Positions 1 to 7,033 of a stretch of DNA of 10,835 nucleotides are shown in pieces; within the stretch, counting starts at the first letter, position 1; each line of letters opens with the position of its first letter. The notes beneath the pieces are model-generated. The model searched no databases and had not been told where the DNA came from. It saw only the letters and a program-made list of their open reading frames with translations. Both the position numbers and the translations under genes were made by a program. Source of the DNA: Spirochaetaceae bacterium (GTDB lineage: Bacteria; Spirochaetota; Spirochaetia; Sphaerochaetales; Sphaerochaetaceae); assembly GCA_016649775.1 (NCBI GenBank), contig JAENWY010000055.1, positions 1 through 10,835 on the forward strand, written 5' to 3'.

Positions 1-245
1 CCTGTTGCAAATACTGCAAAAGTACTTGCAAATGGAATTTTACCACCTAATGCTAAACCCGCTGCTGTTGACATCATATTCTGTTCAGCAATGCCCATTT
101 GAAAATATCTATCGGGATATGCGTCTTGAAAATACACACTCATTGTTGATTTTCCAAGATCAGCTTCAAGTGCCACAACTTTTTCATTCTTTCCTACTTC
201 TACTAAAGCTTCTCCATAAGCTATTCTAAGACTTGATGTTTTCAT
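1..245 (-). CDS. Split transketolase, C-terminal subunit (partial, cut by window edge)
   Basis: This is the first 81 codons plus two bases of a gene running off the left edge. The visible part is the start of the pyrimidine-binding domain of the transketolase/DXS family. It reads MKTSSLRIAYGEAL, then ADLGKST (residues 28-34, the conserved Asp and Ser/Thr region), then GIAEQNM (51-57). Glu54 matches the conserved glutamate that activates the thiamine diphosphate aminopyrimidine ring. With the upstream N-terminal subunit it should form one active site and transfer two-carbon ketol units in the cytoplasm. The ATG at 245 follows the upstream stop by 4 bases and has an AGGGAGGA ribosome site inside the previous gene. 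The C-terminal domain and sugar-binding residues lie outside the window, so the substrate cannot be judged. Pyruvate dehydrogenase E1-beta is a more distant relative, less likely because of the neighbour. Confidence 0.93.
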   Translation of the reverse strand, partial: MKTSSLRIAYGEALVEVGKNEKVVALEADLGKSTMSVYFQDAYPDRYFQMGIAEQNMMSTAAGLALGGKIPFASTFAVFAT

Positions 246-249
246 AAGA

Positions 250-1092
250 CTAAAGTTCCTCCCTCATTTTCTTAATACAGTCAAGACATTCTTGATACTG
301 TGCCTCTGTTAAAGATGCATTATGATATTGACTTTTTCCCTCTGCAAAAGGGAAACCCTTACTTTTTATTGTCTTAGCAACAATAACGGTTGGTAATCCT
401 TTAGTTGCATCAGCTTCAGCTATTGCTTTTTGAATTTCTTTAATATTATGTCCATCAATATCAATTACATGCCAACCAAATGCAGCAAACTTACCTGAAA
501 TATTATCAATAGGAAATATCTCTTTTGTTGTTCCTGTTGCTTGAACAGAGTTTTTATCAATAAAAAGACATAGATTGTCTAATTTATAATTAACACTACT
601 CATAGCTGCTTCCCAAAGTTGTCCTTCTGCAAGTTCTCCATCACCACAAACACAAAACACTTTTGCTTCATTTTTGTCTAGTTTTAGAGCCATTGCCATA
701 CCTCCAGATATACTTAAACCTTGACCTAAAGAACCAGTAACGGCTTCTAGCCCAGGAGTTTTATCAATATCAGGATGTCCTTGTAATGTACCATTTAAAG
801 TTTTAACTTTTTTTAATTCTTCTCGATCAAAATATCCTAATTCTACAAGGGCTGCATATTGAGCTAAAACTGCATGCCCTTTTGAAAATATTAGTCTGTC
901 TCGATTTGGATTTTTAATATTTTTGGGATCCAGATTTTTCATTCTTTCAAAATATAGCACAGCTAAGACATCAGCTATTGAAGAACTACCGCCTAGGTGA
1001 CCTACTTTTCCTGGGGGTATCATTTCTATGATATTTGCACGAATCTGAATTGCCATTGATCTCAAATATTTTTCATTGTTTGTTAAGTCCAT
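250..1092 (-). CDS. Split transketolase, N-terminal (TPP-binding) subunit
   Basis: At 280 residues this matches the usual length of stand-alone transketolase N-terminal subunits. Family motifs appear in order: GHLGGSSS (31-38), SKGHA (70-74, active-site His), GHPD (105-108, another conserved His), SLGQGLS (121-127), and the thiamine diphosphate/Mg motif starting GDGELAEGQ (150-158) and ending at Asn181. A later His257 in SQYHN corresponds to the C-terminal histidine of this domain. It binds the diphosphate and metal, while the next gene supplies the pyrimidine domain. The start has AGGAGGAA at 1097-1104. It lies 18 bases after the SDR stop, in one operon with the TRAP genes. A housekeeping transketolase is possible, but its place behind a transporter and two sugar dehydrogenases suggests a dedicated catabolic enzyme. 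In sulfoquinovose and apiose catabolism, split transketolases have such roles; no kinase or isomerase is visible here to point to either. Confidence 0.95.
   Translation of the reverse strand: MDLTNNEKYLRSMAIQIRANIIEMIPPGKVGHLGGSSSIADVLAVLYFERMKNLDPKNIKNPNRDRLIFSKGHAVLAQYAALVELGYFDREELKKVKTLNGTLQGHPDIDKTPGLEAVTGSLGQGLSISGGMAMALKLDKNEAKVFCVCGDGELAEGQLWEAAMSSVNYKLDNLCLFIDKNSVQATGTTKEIFPIDNISGKFAAFGWHVIDIDGHNIKEIQKAIAEADATKGLPTVIVAKTIKSKGFPFAEGKSQYHNASLTEAQYQECLDCIKKMREEL
257..264 (-). promoter_or_regulatory. Ribosome binding site inside the upstream gene
   Basis: AGGGAGGA on the minus strand lies within the last codons of the transketolase N-terminal gene, 11 bases before the ATG at 245. It supports that start and suggests that the two halves are translated in a coupled way, as expected for subunits of one enzyme. 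Confidence 0.8.
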
Positions 1093-1110
1093 TATATTCC
1101 TCCTAAAACC

Positions 1111-1860
1111 TTAGTAACAAGTTACTCCACCATCTACACTTAAGGCTAATCCATTTATGAAAGAAGCCTCTTCACTAGCTAAATACAATACAGCATTAGC
1201 AACATCATCTTTTGTACAAAGTCGACCTAAAGGGACTTCATCATATCTTTCAGCTTTTTTAGCTGGATCTTTAAAAACTTCTTGAATAAGGGGTGTATCT
1301 ACAGTACTTGGATGTATTGAATTACATCTAATTCCATACTGTGCATAACGTGATGCAATTGATTTAGTTAGTAGTGTTACCGCTCCTTTTGAAGCTGTAT
1401 AAGCTTCAGGCGTATATTTATGACCAACCAAACCACATACAGAAGAAATATTAATTATTTCTCCATTCCCTTGTTTTTTCATAATTGGAAGAACATATTT
1501 AGTACCCAGGAATACAGATCCGGTGTTAACACTCATCATCTTATTCCATTCTTCAATATTCATTTCTTCAATTGATTTTCTTATATTAATTCCAGCATTA
1601 TTAACTAACACATCTATTTTATTTTCTTTTTCCAAAATAAATGAAATTGCATTTTTCCAATCTAATTCACAAGTCAAATCTATTTTTATGAAAAATAAAT
1701 TATTATTGTTTTTATATGGTTCAATTAACTCTTTTCCTTTTTTTTCATCTAAATCTAAAATATAAACCTTAGCCCCATTATCAATTAAGCGTAAGCTCAT
1801 TGAGAATCCAAGACCACCTGCTCCACCTGTGACTAATACAACCTTATTCTTCACATTCAT
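1111..1860 (-). CDS. Short-chain dehydrogenase/reductase (gluconate 5-dehydrogenase-like)
   Basis: This is a 249-residue classical SDR. It has the nucleotide motif TGGAGGLG (11-18), Asp36 after the second strand (usually NAD(H) preference), NNAG (87-90), Asn112, the catalytic Ser around 139-140, and Tyr154/Lys158 in YTASK. The C-terminus ends in DGG plus a few residues, as in most classical SDRs. It is expected to interconvert a secondary alcohol and ketone on a sugar or sugar acid. Its ATG shares one base with the stop of the zinc dehydrogenase (TAATG), and GGAG at 1869-1872 serves as ribosome site, so the two dehydrogenases are probably coupled in translation. An SDR paired with a zinc dehydrogenase recalls IdnO/IdnD of idonate metabolism. 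The exact substrate cannot be read from sequence; other SDR functions such as 2-deoxygluconate dehydrogenase remain possible. Confidence 0.93.
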   Translation of the reverse strand: MNVKNKVVLVTGGAGGLGFSMSLRLIDNGAKVYILDLDEKKGKELIEPYKNNNNLFFIKIDLTCELDWKNAISFILEKENKIDVLVNNAGINIRKSIEEMNIEEWNKMMSVNTGSVFLGTKYVLPIMKKQGNGEIINISSVCGLVGHKYTPEAYTASKGAVTLLTKSIASRYAQYGIRCNSIHPSTVDTPLIQEVFKDPAKKAERYDEVPLGRLCTKDDVANAVLYLASEEASFINGLALSVDGGVTCY

Positions 1861-2900
1861 TAATCCATCTCCAAAATTATTTTAATTTTTTTACCTTCAC
1901 GGTTATTTTCTAAATCTTTGAATGCTTGAATAGAATCTTTGAACTTATATGTATCAGTAATAACAGGAGATACATCGATTTCATTGTTTTCTAAAAGATG
2001 AACACATTTTTCAAAATCCTCAAAGTTATATACATAATTTCCTTTGATAGTTAATTCTGTAGTAACAATTCTTTGCATATCAATTTCAATGATTTTTTGA
2101 GCATTTCCTATCCAAATAGCTGTTCCGCCTATTTTAAGACAATCGAGAGAAGTATTCGCAGTTTGCTTTATTCCAACTGCTTCTATAGAGAAATCACACA
2201 TTTTAGAATTTGTAATAGCTCTTACTTGTTCTACAGAATCTCCCTCAAGAGGATTAATAGTATTTGTCGCTCCCATTTTTTTAGCAATTGATAATCTATA
2301 ATTCATAGTATCACTTACAATTATATTTTTAGCTCCACGATATTTTAATAAAGCAACAGCAAGTAACCCAATTGTACCTGATCCTATAACAATAAAATAA
2401 TCGCTCTGTTGAATATCCTTGTCACTAATTTTATTAACTGACCTATATGCAACAGCTAAGGGTTCTGTCATTGCCGCTGTGTTAAAACTCATATCAGAAG
2501 AGAATGGAATGATATATTTTTCTTCAATGCTGACATATTCACACATGGCACCATCTTGATCTAAAACTCCCATACAGATGCCTTCTGGGCACACATTGAC
2601 TAAACCTTTTTTACATAATTCACATTCGCCACAAAAAGGTTTTGGAAATACTATTACTTTTTGACCAATTGAATACTTTGGATTGATTTCAGTAGGTAAG
2701 CTTTCAATAGTACCACTAAATTCATGTCCCATAATCATAGGAGGAGTTCTTCTTCCCGTTTTACCTAAATAACCTTCAAAATCTGAACCACAAATTCCAC
2801 AAGAAACAACTTTTATTAAATATTGTTTTGAAGAATTCTTTGGGATGTCAATATCATCCATCTTCAGATTTTTTGGTCCCATATAATATAATGCTTTCAT
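1860..2900 (-). CDS. Zinc-dependent medium-chain dehydrogenase (sorbitol/threonine/idonate DH type)
   Basis: This is a 346-residue full-length MDR protein. The catalytic zinc site is visible as Cys37 (in CGICGSD), His59-Glu60 (GHE) and Glu146 (TEPLAV). The structural zinc loop has four cysteines at 90, 93, 96 and 104. The Rossmann motif is GSGTIG (173-178), and the acidic residue after the next strand (SD, 196-197) favours NAD. The family oxidises secondary alcohols of polyols, L-threonine or sugar acids such as L-idonate and L-galactonate. In an operon with a carboxylate-type TRAP transporter, a sugar acid or polyol substrate fits best. AGGAG lies at 2906-2910 before the ATG, 26 bases after the permease gene. 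Threonine dehydrogenase is less likely because no 2-amino-3-ketobutyrate lyase accompanies it. The family is certain, the substrate is not. Confidence 0.95.
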   Translation of the reverse strand: MKALYYMGPKNLKMDDIDIPKNSSKQYLIKVVSCGICGSDFEGYLGKTGRRTPPMIMGHEFSGTIESLPTEINPKYSIGQKVIVFPKPFCGECELCKKGLVNVCPEGICMGVLDQDGAMCEYVSIEEKYIIPFSSDMSFNTAAMTEPLAVAYRSVNKISDKDIQQSDYFIVIGSGTIGLLAVALLKYRGAKNIIVSDTMNYRLSIAKKMGATNTINPLEGDSVEQVRAITNSKMCDFSIEAVGIKQTANTSLDCLKIGGTAIWIGNAQKIIEIDMQRIVTTELTIKGNYVYNFEDFEKCVHLLENNEIDVSPVITDTYKFKDSIQAFKDLENNREGKKIKIILEMD

Positions 2901-2926
2901 ATTTTCTCCTAATATTAGTTAATTAT

Positions 2927-4210
2927 TTAATATACATAGCCTAACAATCTAGGTACAAATAAGATTAAATTTGGAATATATGTTAATAACATTAATGCAC
3001 CTAATTCTACAAATACAAAGGGTAATACAGCCTTAGCTATTTTCTCGAAACTGATTTTTGCAATTGGAGCTGCAGCAAAGAGACATACTCCCATTGGAGG
3101 AGTTGCTAGTCCAATATTTAAGTTTACCAACATTACTAAAGCAAAATGTAAAGGAGCGATCCCTAATTGAATTGCAATAGGAAGCAAAATTGGTGCTAAT
3201 AATAGAACAGATACTCCAGTGTCTAAAAGCATTCCTGCAATTAGCAAGATTATATTCATCAAAAATAAGAATGCATATTTATTATGTGTAATACTTAAAA
3301 TTGTGTTTGCCATAAGTTCAGGAATTCTTTCAATTGCTAAAAACTGTCCGAATAGAGATGCCATTGAAATAATAAATAGAATAGTTGATCCGGTCACAGC
3401 TCCACTAATAAAACTTTCCCAAATATCACGTATTGTTAAAGTTTTTAAAATAAATTTTCCTGCAATAATTGCATATAAACAAGCTACTGCGGCAGCTTCT
3501 GTAGGAGTGAAAAATCCTGAAAAAATACCTCCAATTAGAACTATTGGACATAATAAAGCAACAATAGACTTTTTTAATATTGAATATGATTCACTGAAAC
3601 TTAATCTGTATGTGCGTTTTGGTTGATTATTTTTTTTCGCATATATATAGCAGAAGATCATTAACGATAGTGCAATTGCAATTCCAGGAACAAAGCCTGC
3701 TGCAAATAAAGCTCCTACAGATTCTCCAGTACATGTTGAATAGATAATCATTACAATAGAAGGCGGAATAATTGGTCCAATAACAGATGAAGCACATGTT
3801 ACTGCAGCTGCATACTCAGGTGTATAACCTTCTTTCTCCATTGCAGGTATTAATACAGAACCTAAGGCAGCAGTATCTGCCACACCACTACCGGTTATTC
3901 CTGCAAAAAACACACTTGTTACAATATTAACCTGAGCCAATGCTCCAGGTATTCTACCTACAATTATTTGAGCAAAATCAACTAAACTGTCGGTAATTTT
4001 TGACCTATTCATCAATTCACCAGCTAATATAAAAAAAGGAATTGCTAAAAGGACATAATTATCTAAACCACTATATAATTTCTGCCCAATCATAGCCAGA
4101 GGAATATTTCCTATGAACAAAAAGTAATACAGGGAAGCACCACCAAGAATAAAGGCAATCGGTACTCCTATTATAAGAAGAACTACAAAAACTAAAATTA
4201 TTATACTCAT
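2927..4210 (-). CDS. dctM: TRAP transporter large permease subunit (DctM family)
   Basis: This 427-residue, very hydrophobic protein has the length and repeat layout of DctM subunits, expected to form about twelve membrane segments and carry the transport path. Family signatures are GVADTAALG (109-117), GPIIPPSI (145-152), FFTPTEAAAVA (233-243) and GLATPPMG (367-374). The two proline-containing motifs mark the two half-repeats. Together with DctQ and the periplasmic DctP it forms a sodium-driven high-affinity importer, usually for organic or sugar acids. The ATG sits 8 bases after the DctQ stop, with AGGAAA as a weak ribosome site overlapping that stop. A reading frame on the opposite strand (3219-3626) is an antisense shadow of this gene. 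Confidence 0.97.
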   Translation of the reverse strand: MSIIILVFVVLLIIGVPIAFILGGASLYYFLFIGNIPLAMIGQKLYSGLDNYVLLAIPFFILAGELMNRSKITDSLVDFAQIIVGRIPGALAQVNIVTSVFFAGITGSGVADTAALGSVLIPAMEKEGYTPEYAAAVTCASSVIGPIIPPSIVMIIYSTCTGESVGALFAAGFVPGIAIALSLMIFCYIYAKKNNQPKRTYRLSFSESYSILKKSIVALLCPIVLIGGIFSGFFTPTEAAAVACLYAIIAGKFILKTLTIRDIWESFISGAVTGSTILFIISMASLFGQFLAIERIPELMANTILSITHNKYAFLFLMNIILLIAGMLLDTGVSVLLLAPILLPIAIQLGIAPLHFALVMLVNLNIGLATPPMGVCLFAAAPIAKISFEKIAKAVLPFVFVELGALMLLTYIPNLILFVPRLLGYVY

Positions 4211-4218
4211 TATATTTC

Positions 4219-4716
4219 CTATTGACCTATTGTGAGATTTCTTACGTCTTCATGTGAAAAGACATTTGCTAACCCGGCAACTAAATGTATGATCATGCAA
4301 CCAAAACCTAATGGAAGAAATAATTTAACATACATCATTGAAAAAGGAAGTATATCGCCCCTAATTCTAACAGCTCTAATTGCGGCATCATAACTTTGTA
4401 ATAGACAAATAGCACATACAATAATAACTATAATATACGCTATTATAGTTGCAACTTTTGCAATCTTAATAGGAAGTCTAGTTATGATAATATTTACACC
4501 TACATGTTGTCTTTTATATACAGCGACACTACCACCTAAAAAACCTATTGCAACAAGCCCCCATCTAGCAATTTCTTCAGTCCATGCAGGATTATTTTTA
4601 ACAATTCTTCCACCTATACCGATAAAGATTACTACAAAAACAACCATTATCAATAAACCGGTAATCACTGAAGTAACTTGAGCTACTTTTCGACTTATTA
4701 AATTTAATATTTTCAC
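4219..4716 (-). CDS. dctQ: TRAP transporter small permease subunit (DctQ family)
   Basis: This is a 165-residue protein with four predicted membrane segments, roughly at residues 15-36, 50-67, 84-105 and 126-148. The family signature WTEEIARW...FLGGSVA...RQHV falls at 45-72. DctQ binds and stabilises the large permease in the inner membrane. The start is GTG at 4716: an upstream in-frame stop excludes anything longer, the next in-frame Met is about residue 24, inside the first membrane segment, and AAGGTGA stands 7 bases before the GTG. The gene follows the binding-protein gene after 57 bases that hold a hairpin, and precedes dctM by 8 bases. Confidence 0.95.
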   Translation of the reverse strand: MKILNLISRKVAQVTSVITGLLIMVVFVVIFIGIGGRIVKNNPAWTEEIARWGLVAIGFLGGSVAVYKRQHVGVNIIITRLPIKIAKVATIIAYIIVIIVCAICLLQSYDAAIRAVRIRGDILPFSMMYVKLFLPLGFGCMIIHLVAGLANVFSHEDVRNLTIGQ

Positions 4717-4723
4717 TTCAAAA

Positions 4724-4730
4724 TCACCTT
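4724..4730 (-). promoter_or_regulatory. Ribosome binding site deciding a GTG start for dctQ
   Basis: AAGGTGA on the minus strand lies 7 bases upstream of the GTG at 4716. It supports the GTG start where no ATG is available at the correct position. Confidence 0.75.
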
Positions 4731-4738
4731 AAAATTAT

Positions 4739-4766
4739 TTCCTAGGGTATTAAAACACCCTAGGAA
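4739..4766 (-). promoter_or_regulatory. Intercistronic hairpin between dctP and dctQ
   Basis: TTCCTAGGGT (4739-4748) and ACCCTAGGAA (4757-4766) form a perfect 10-bp stem with an 8-base loop. It starts 8 bases beyond the dctP stop codon. On the transcribed minus strand no run of T follows, so it is not a canonical intrinsic terminator. A stem here would protect the 3' end of dctP mRNA or cause partial termination. Either gives more binding protein than permease, a ratio commonly needed in binding-protein transporters. The structure is seen; the role is inferred. Confidence 0.75.
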
Positions 4767-4773
4767 TATATAA

Positions 4774-5943
4774 TTAATAACCACAATTCTTTTCAGAAAC
4801 AGCAACTGCTGCTAAGAACTTATCTACAATATCACTTCCGACTTCTCCACGTAACCAATCATAAGTTGGTGCGGCAGCAGCCTTAAATAGATCTAATTCT
4901 TCAGAAGAGGGAACATAAACTTCCATTGAAGAATTAACAGTATCAAAATCTAAAACACGAGAAGCTAAATCCTCTGCAGCTCTATCAGCTTGTTGTGCAT
5001 GAAGTGCAGCTATAGTTATAATATGTTGATTCTCTTTGCTTAAGCCATTCCAAAAATCACTATTCATCATTACAAAGTTCTCACTCCAAGTATGACCATC
5101 TAAAGTTATATATTTTTGAACTTCATACCATTTATTGGCAGCAATATTCCAAATTGGATTTTCTTGACCATCAACAACACCTGTTTGACAAGCTGTATAA
5201 ATTTCACCAGATGCTAAAGGAGTTGCACTTGCACCCATAGCTTCAACCATTTTTACATAGATAGGACTTTGCATTACTCTAAATTTTAGGCCTTTCATGT
5301 CTTCAGGTGTATGAATTGGTCTAACATTATTTGTGAAGTGTCTTGTACCATTTTGACCAACAGATAGCATTTTTAGACCACTAATATCTTCAAACTCTGC
5401 ACTCATTTCTTTCCACAAAGTACTATTGTCAAAGAAATCCCATGCAACTTCATCCCCTTTAAACACATAAGGTAGGAATATAGTTTGTAATTCAGGCATA
5501 AGTGCTGAAGCTGTTCCAGTACATGTTACCATTTCAATACTTCCAGACATTGCCATTTCCATTGTTGCTTTGGTATCACCTAAAGCATTTCCTGGATATA
5601 ATTCAACACGTATTGTACCATTCGATAATGATTCAACCATACTTTTAAAAACTAAAGCATAAGCATGTTCAGGAAGAGGTGCTTTTGAGATTGTAGGCCA
5701 AGTTGCATTATCATAATAAGCAAATCGTATTACGGTCTCTGCTTTTACACTTGATTCAATTTTCTTGACAGATACAGCATTAGCTGATTGATTCTTACTT
5801 TCTCCGGAACTTTGCTCTGATTCAGAGGTAACCACAATTGCACTTTTTGCATCAGCTGCAGGGGTAGCTTCTTTGCTACCATTAGCAAACATAGGTGCAA
5901 CCATTAATAATGCGACAACCATAGTAACTAATAATTTTTTCAT
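4774..5943 (-). CDS. dctP: TRAP transporter solute-binding protein (DctP family)
   Basis: This is a 389-residue periplasmic binding protein. Residues 1-20 form a signal peptide (MKK, hydrophobic core, then MFA before NGSKE). There is no lipobox cysteine, so signal peptidase I cleavage after Ala20 is likely. Residues 21-67 are a Ser/Ala/Glu-rich linker, longer than in most DctP proteins. The DctP domain follows from about 70. GLKFRVMQSP (219-228) contains Arg222, matching the conserved arginine that holds the ligand carboxylate in most DctP proteins. ASGEIYTACQTGVVDGQENP (244-263) is the other signature. The ligand is therefore probably a carboxylate such as a sugar acid. AAAGGAG at 5950-5956 precedes the ATG. 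The gene leads the operon and faces a divergent GntR regulator. The ligand cannot be named from sequence alone. Confidence 0.96.
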   Translation of the reverse strand: MKKLLVTMVVALLMVAPMFANGSKEATPAADAKSAIVVTSESEQSSGESKNQSANAVSVKKIESSVKAETVIRFAYYDNATWPTISKAPLPEHAYALVFKSMVESLSNGTIRVELYPGNALGDTKATMEMAMSGSIEMVTCTGTASALMPELQTIFLPYVFKGDEVAWDFFDNSTLWKEMSAEFEDISGLKMLSVGQNGTRHFTNNVRPIHTPEDMKGLKFRVMQSPIYVKMVEAMGASATPLASGEIYTACQTGVVDGQENPIWNIAANKWYEVQKYITLDGHTWSENFVMMNSDFWNGLSKENQHIITIAALHAQQADRAAEDLASRVLDFDTVNSSMEVYVPSSEELDLFKAAAAPTYDWLRGEVGSDIVDKFLAAVAVSEKNCGY

Positions 5944-5956
5944 ATTTAACTCCTTT

Positions 5957-5981
5957 TGTTAACATTTATGAGATTAACACA
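5957..5981. promoter_or_regulatory. Probable operator at the catabolic operon promoter
   Basis: TGTTAACA (5957-5964) is a perfect 8-bp palindrome, and TTAACACA (5974-5981) lies 9 bases further. TGTTAA and TTAACA form an inverted pair spaced by 11 bases. The element covers the predicted transcription start and the region just before the dctP ribosome site, a position typical for repression. The same half-site occurs at the regulator's own promoter, supporting the divergent GntR protein as binder. The assignment is inferred from position and symmetry. Confidence 0.5.
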
Positions 5982-5985
5982 GCTT

Positions 5986-6014
5986 ATCATATTCGTCAAC
6001 AAATAAATTATAAA
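5986..6014 (-). promoter_or_regulatory. Predicted promoter of the catabolic operon
   Basis: On the minus strand, TTTATA (6009-6014, 4 of 6 to the -35 consensus) is followed after 17 bases by TATGAT (5986-5991, 5 of 6 to the -10). Transcription would begin near 5979, giving a leader of about 36 bases. In such AT-rich DNA chance matches are common, so confidence rests mainly on the fit with the operator and gene start. Confidence 0.45.
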
Positions 6015-6230
6015 TATTTTATACATATTATAACATATCTTTTACTTATTATAATATATATATATACTTTAAAAGTATTTTTACCAAAATACTGCTTTTT
6101 AACAACTTATAGCTAAAATAATATCTATAATAAAATAATTACTATTATATGTAAAATATATTGATTTATATTTATATAATAAGTTAATATAACAAGTAAT
6201 AAATAACTCACATAAAATCTTAACATATAA

Positions 6231-6259
6231 TTAATTAATTTAACAATTTGTGTTAAAAT
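6231..6259 (+). promoter_or_regulatory. Predicted promoter of the GntR regulator gene
   Basis: TAAAAT (6254-6259, 5 of 6 to the -10) is preceded by TGT, giving an extended -10. A weak -35 TTAATT (6231-6236) lies 17 bases upstream. The start would be near 6266, about 20 bases before the ATG at 6287. The ribosome site is AGAGGA at 6277-6282. Confidence 0.5.
6239..6257. promoter_or_regulatory. 19-bp inverted repeat overlapping the regulator promoter
   Basis: TTTAACA (6239-6245) and TGTTAAA (6251-6257) are perfect inverted 7-bp arms with a 5-base spacer. The right arm overlaps the -10 hexamer of the regulator gene, a classic autorepression layout. It shares TTAACA/TGTTAA half-sites with the element at 5957-5981. 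GntR-family dimers bind short palindromes of this size. Confidence 0.6.
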
Positions 6260-6286
6260 AAAAGAGAAAGTAATACAGAGGAATAA

Positions 6287-6988
6287 ATGAAAAACAAAGA
6301 GTCTAAAAAGATAATGGTATCTAGAATATTAGAGAGTGAAATTATATCAGGAATATGGGGTATCTCAACTTTACTACCATCAGAAGCAAAATTATGTGAG
6401 AAATTTTCTGTAAGTAGAATTACAGCTAGAGCAGCAATCCAAAATCTAGTGGATAAGGGTTTTGTAAAAACTACGAGAGGAAAAGGCACTGAAGTAATAT
6501 CAATTAATCCTTCTACAACACTAGACTTTAATTCTTTTAATAATTCACAGCCTTCAAATGAAGATATTATATATGTTATTGAATTACGAAAGGTTTTTGA
6601 AACAGGAATTGCTGGTATTGCTGCAGAACGTATCACATCACCAGAACTAGAACAACTAGAAAAGGTATATCAACATATGATTAATACAGCTAGAAATACT
6701 GAAGAATTTTCTAAAACAGATTTTCAGTTTCATGTTCTAATAGGAAATGCAACAAAAAATCCTTTTATTATAAAAACATATCAATCCATGCAAACTTATT
6801 TATCAAACACTATGGAACAAATAGTAAGTATTATGGGTTCTGCAAATGGACTTAAATATCACAAAAGGTTACTCGAAGCATTAAAAGATCATAATAAAAA
6901 ACTAGCTGAGAAGATAATGGAAGGACATATTCAAGATACTATTGATTCTATAACTCTCTTTTTTACAGAACATACTGATGATAAATAA
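6287..6988 (+). CDS. GntR-family regulator, FadR subfamily with FCD ligand domain
   Basis: This is a 233-residue cytoplasmic transcription factor. Residues 1-75 form a winged helix of GntR type: LLPSEAKLCEKFSVSR (29-44) followed by the recognition helix and wing (GKGTEV, 65-70). Residues 93-230 form an all-helical FCD domain. The four metal ligands typical of this domain can be picked out: Asp145 and His149 (in DFQFH), His192 and His214. FCD domains usually bind small carboxylates or sugar acids near the metal, matching the ligand type expected for the TRAP binding protein. The gene is divergent from the catabolic operon and both promoters carry related inverted repeats, so it probably represses the operon and itself until the substrate or a pathway intermediate binds. 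A reading frame on the other strand (6253-6636) is an antisense shadow. Confidence 0.95.
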   Translation: MKNKESKKIMVSRILESEIISGIWGISTLLPSEAKLCEKFSVSRITARAAIQNLVDKGFVKTTRGKGTEVISINPSTTLDFNSFNNSQPSNEDIIYVIELRKVFETGIAGIAAERITSPELEQLEKVYQHMINTARNTEEFSKTDFQFHVLIGNATKNPFIIKTYQSMQTYLSNTMEQIVSIMGSANGLKYHKRLLEALKDHNKKLAEKIMEGHIQDTIDSITLFFTEHTDDK

Positions 6989-7033
6989 AAGTTAAAACAT
7001 TAGAGTATCATTATTATCTATGAGTTAGTTTTA

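Larger units (their letters stand above)
5944..6286. other. Divergent intergenic region with operators and both promoters
   Basis: This 343-base stretch is extremely AT-rich and has no credible gene. It separates the catabolic operon from its likely regulator. The two ends hold promoters overlapped by TGTTAA/TTAACA repeats, described separately. The middle (about 6000-6230) is mostly A and T, with an alternating TA tract near 6053-6064 and further single TTAACA copies at 6099 and 6220. Such composition could allow bending or looping between the two operator sites, which is inference. Confidence 0.8.

Noticed and set aside
5..229. Plus-strand open frame at the left edge
   Set aside because: The minus strand here encodes a clean transketolase pyrimidine domain (GIAEQNM), so the plus frame is a shadow.
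1860..2900. L-threonine dehydrogenase
   Set aside because: The family fits, but there is no 2-amino-3-ketobutyrate lyase gene beside it, and the neighbours point to sugar acid or polyol metabolism.
3219..3626. A 135-codon open frame on the plus strand
   Set aside because: It lies antisense within the clearly coding dctM gene, has no ribosome site of note, and its protein has no recognisable family pattern.
4739..4766. Intrinsic terminator after dctP
   Set aside because: The stem is good, but on the transcribed strand it is followed by mixed A/T sequence and not a run of T, and the permease genes depend on read-through.
6253..6636. A 127-codon open frame on the minus strand
   Set aside because: It is antisense to the GntR gene, and the plus frame carries all the family motifs.
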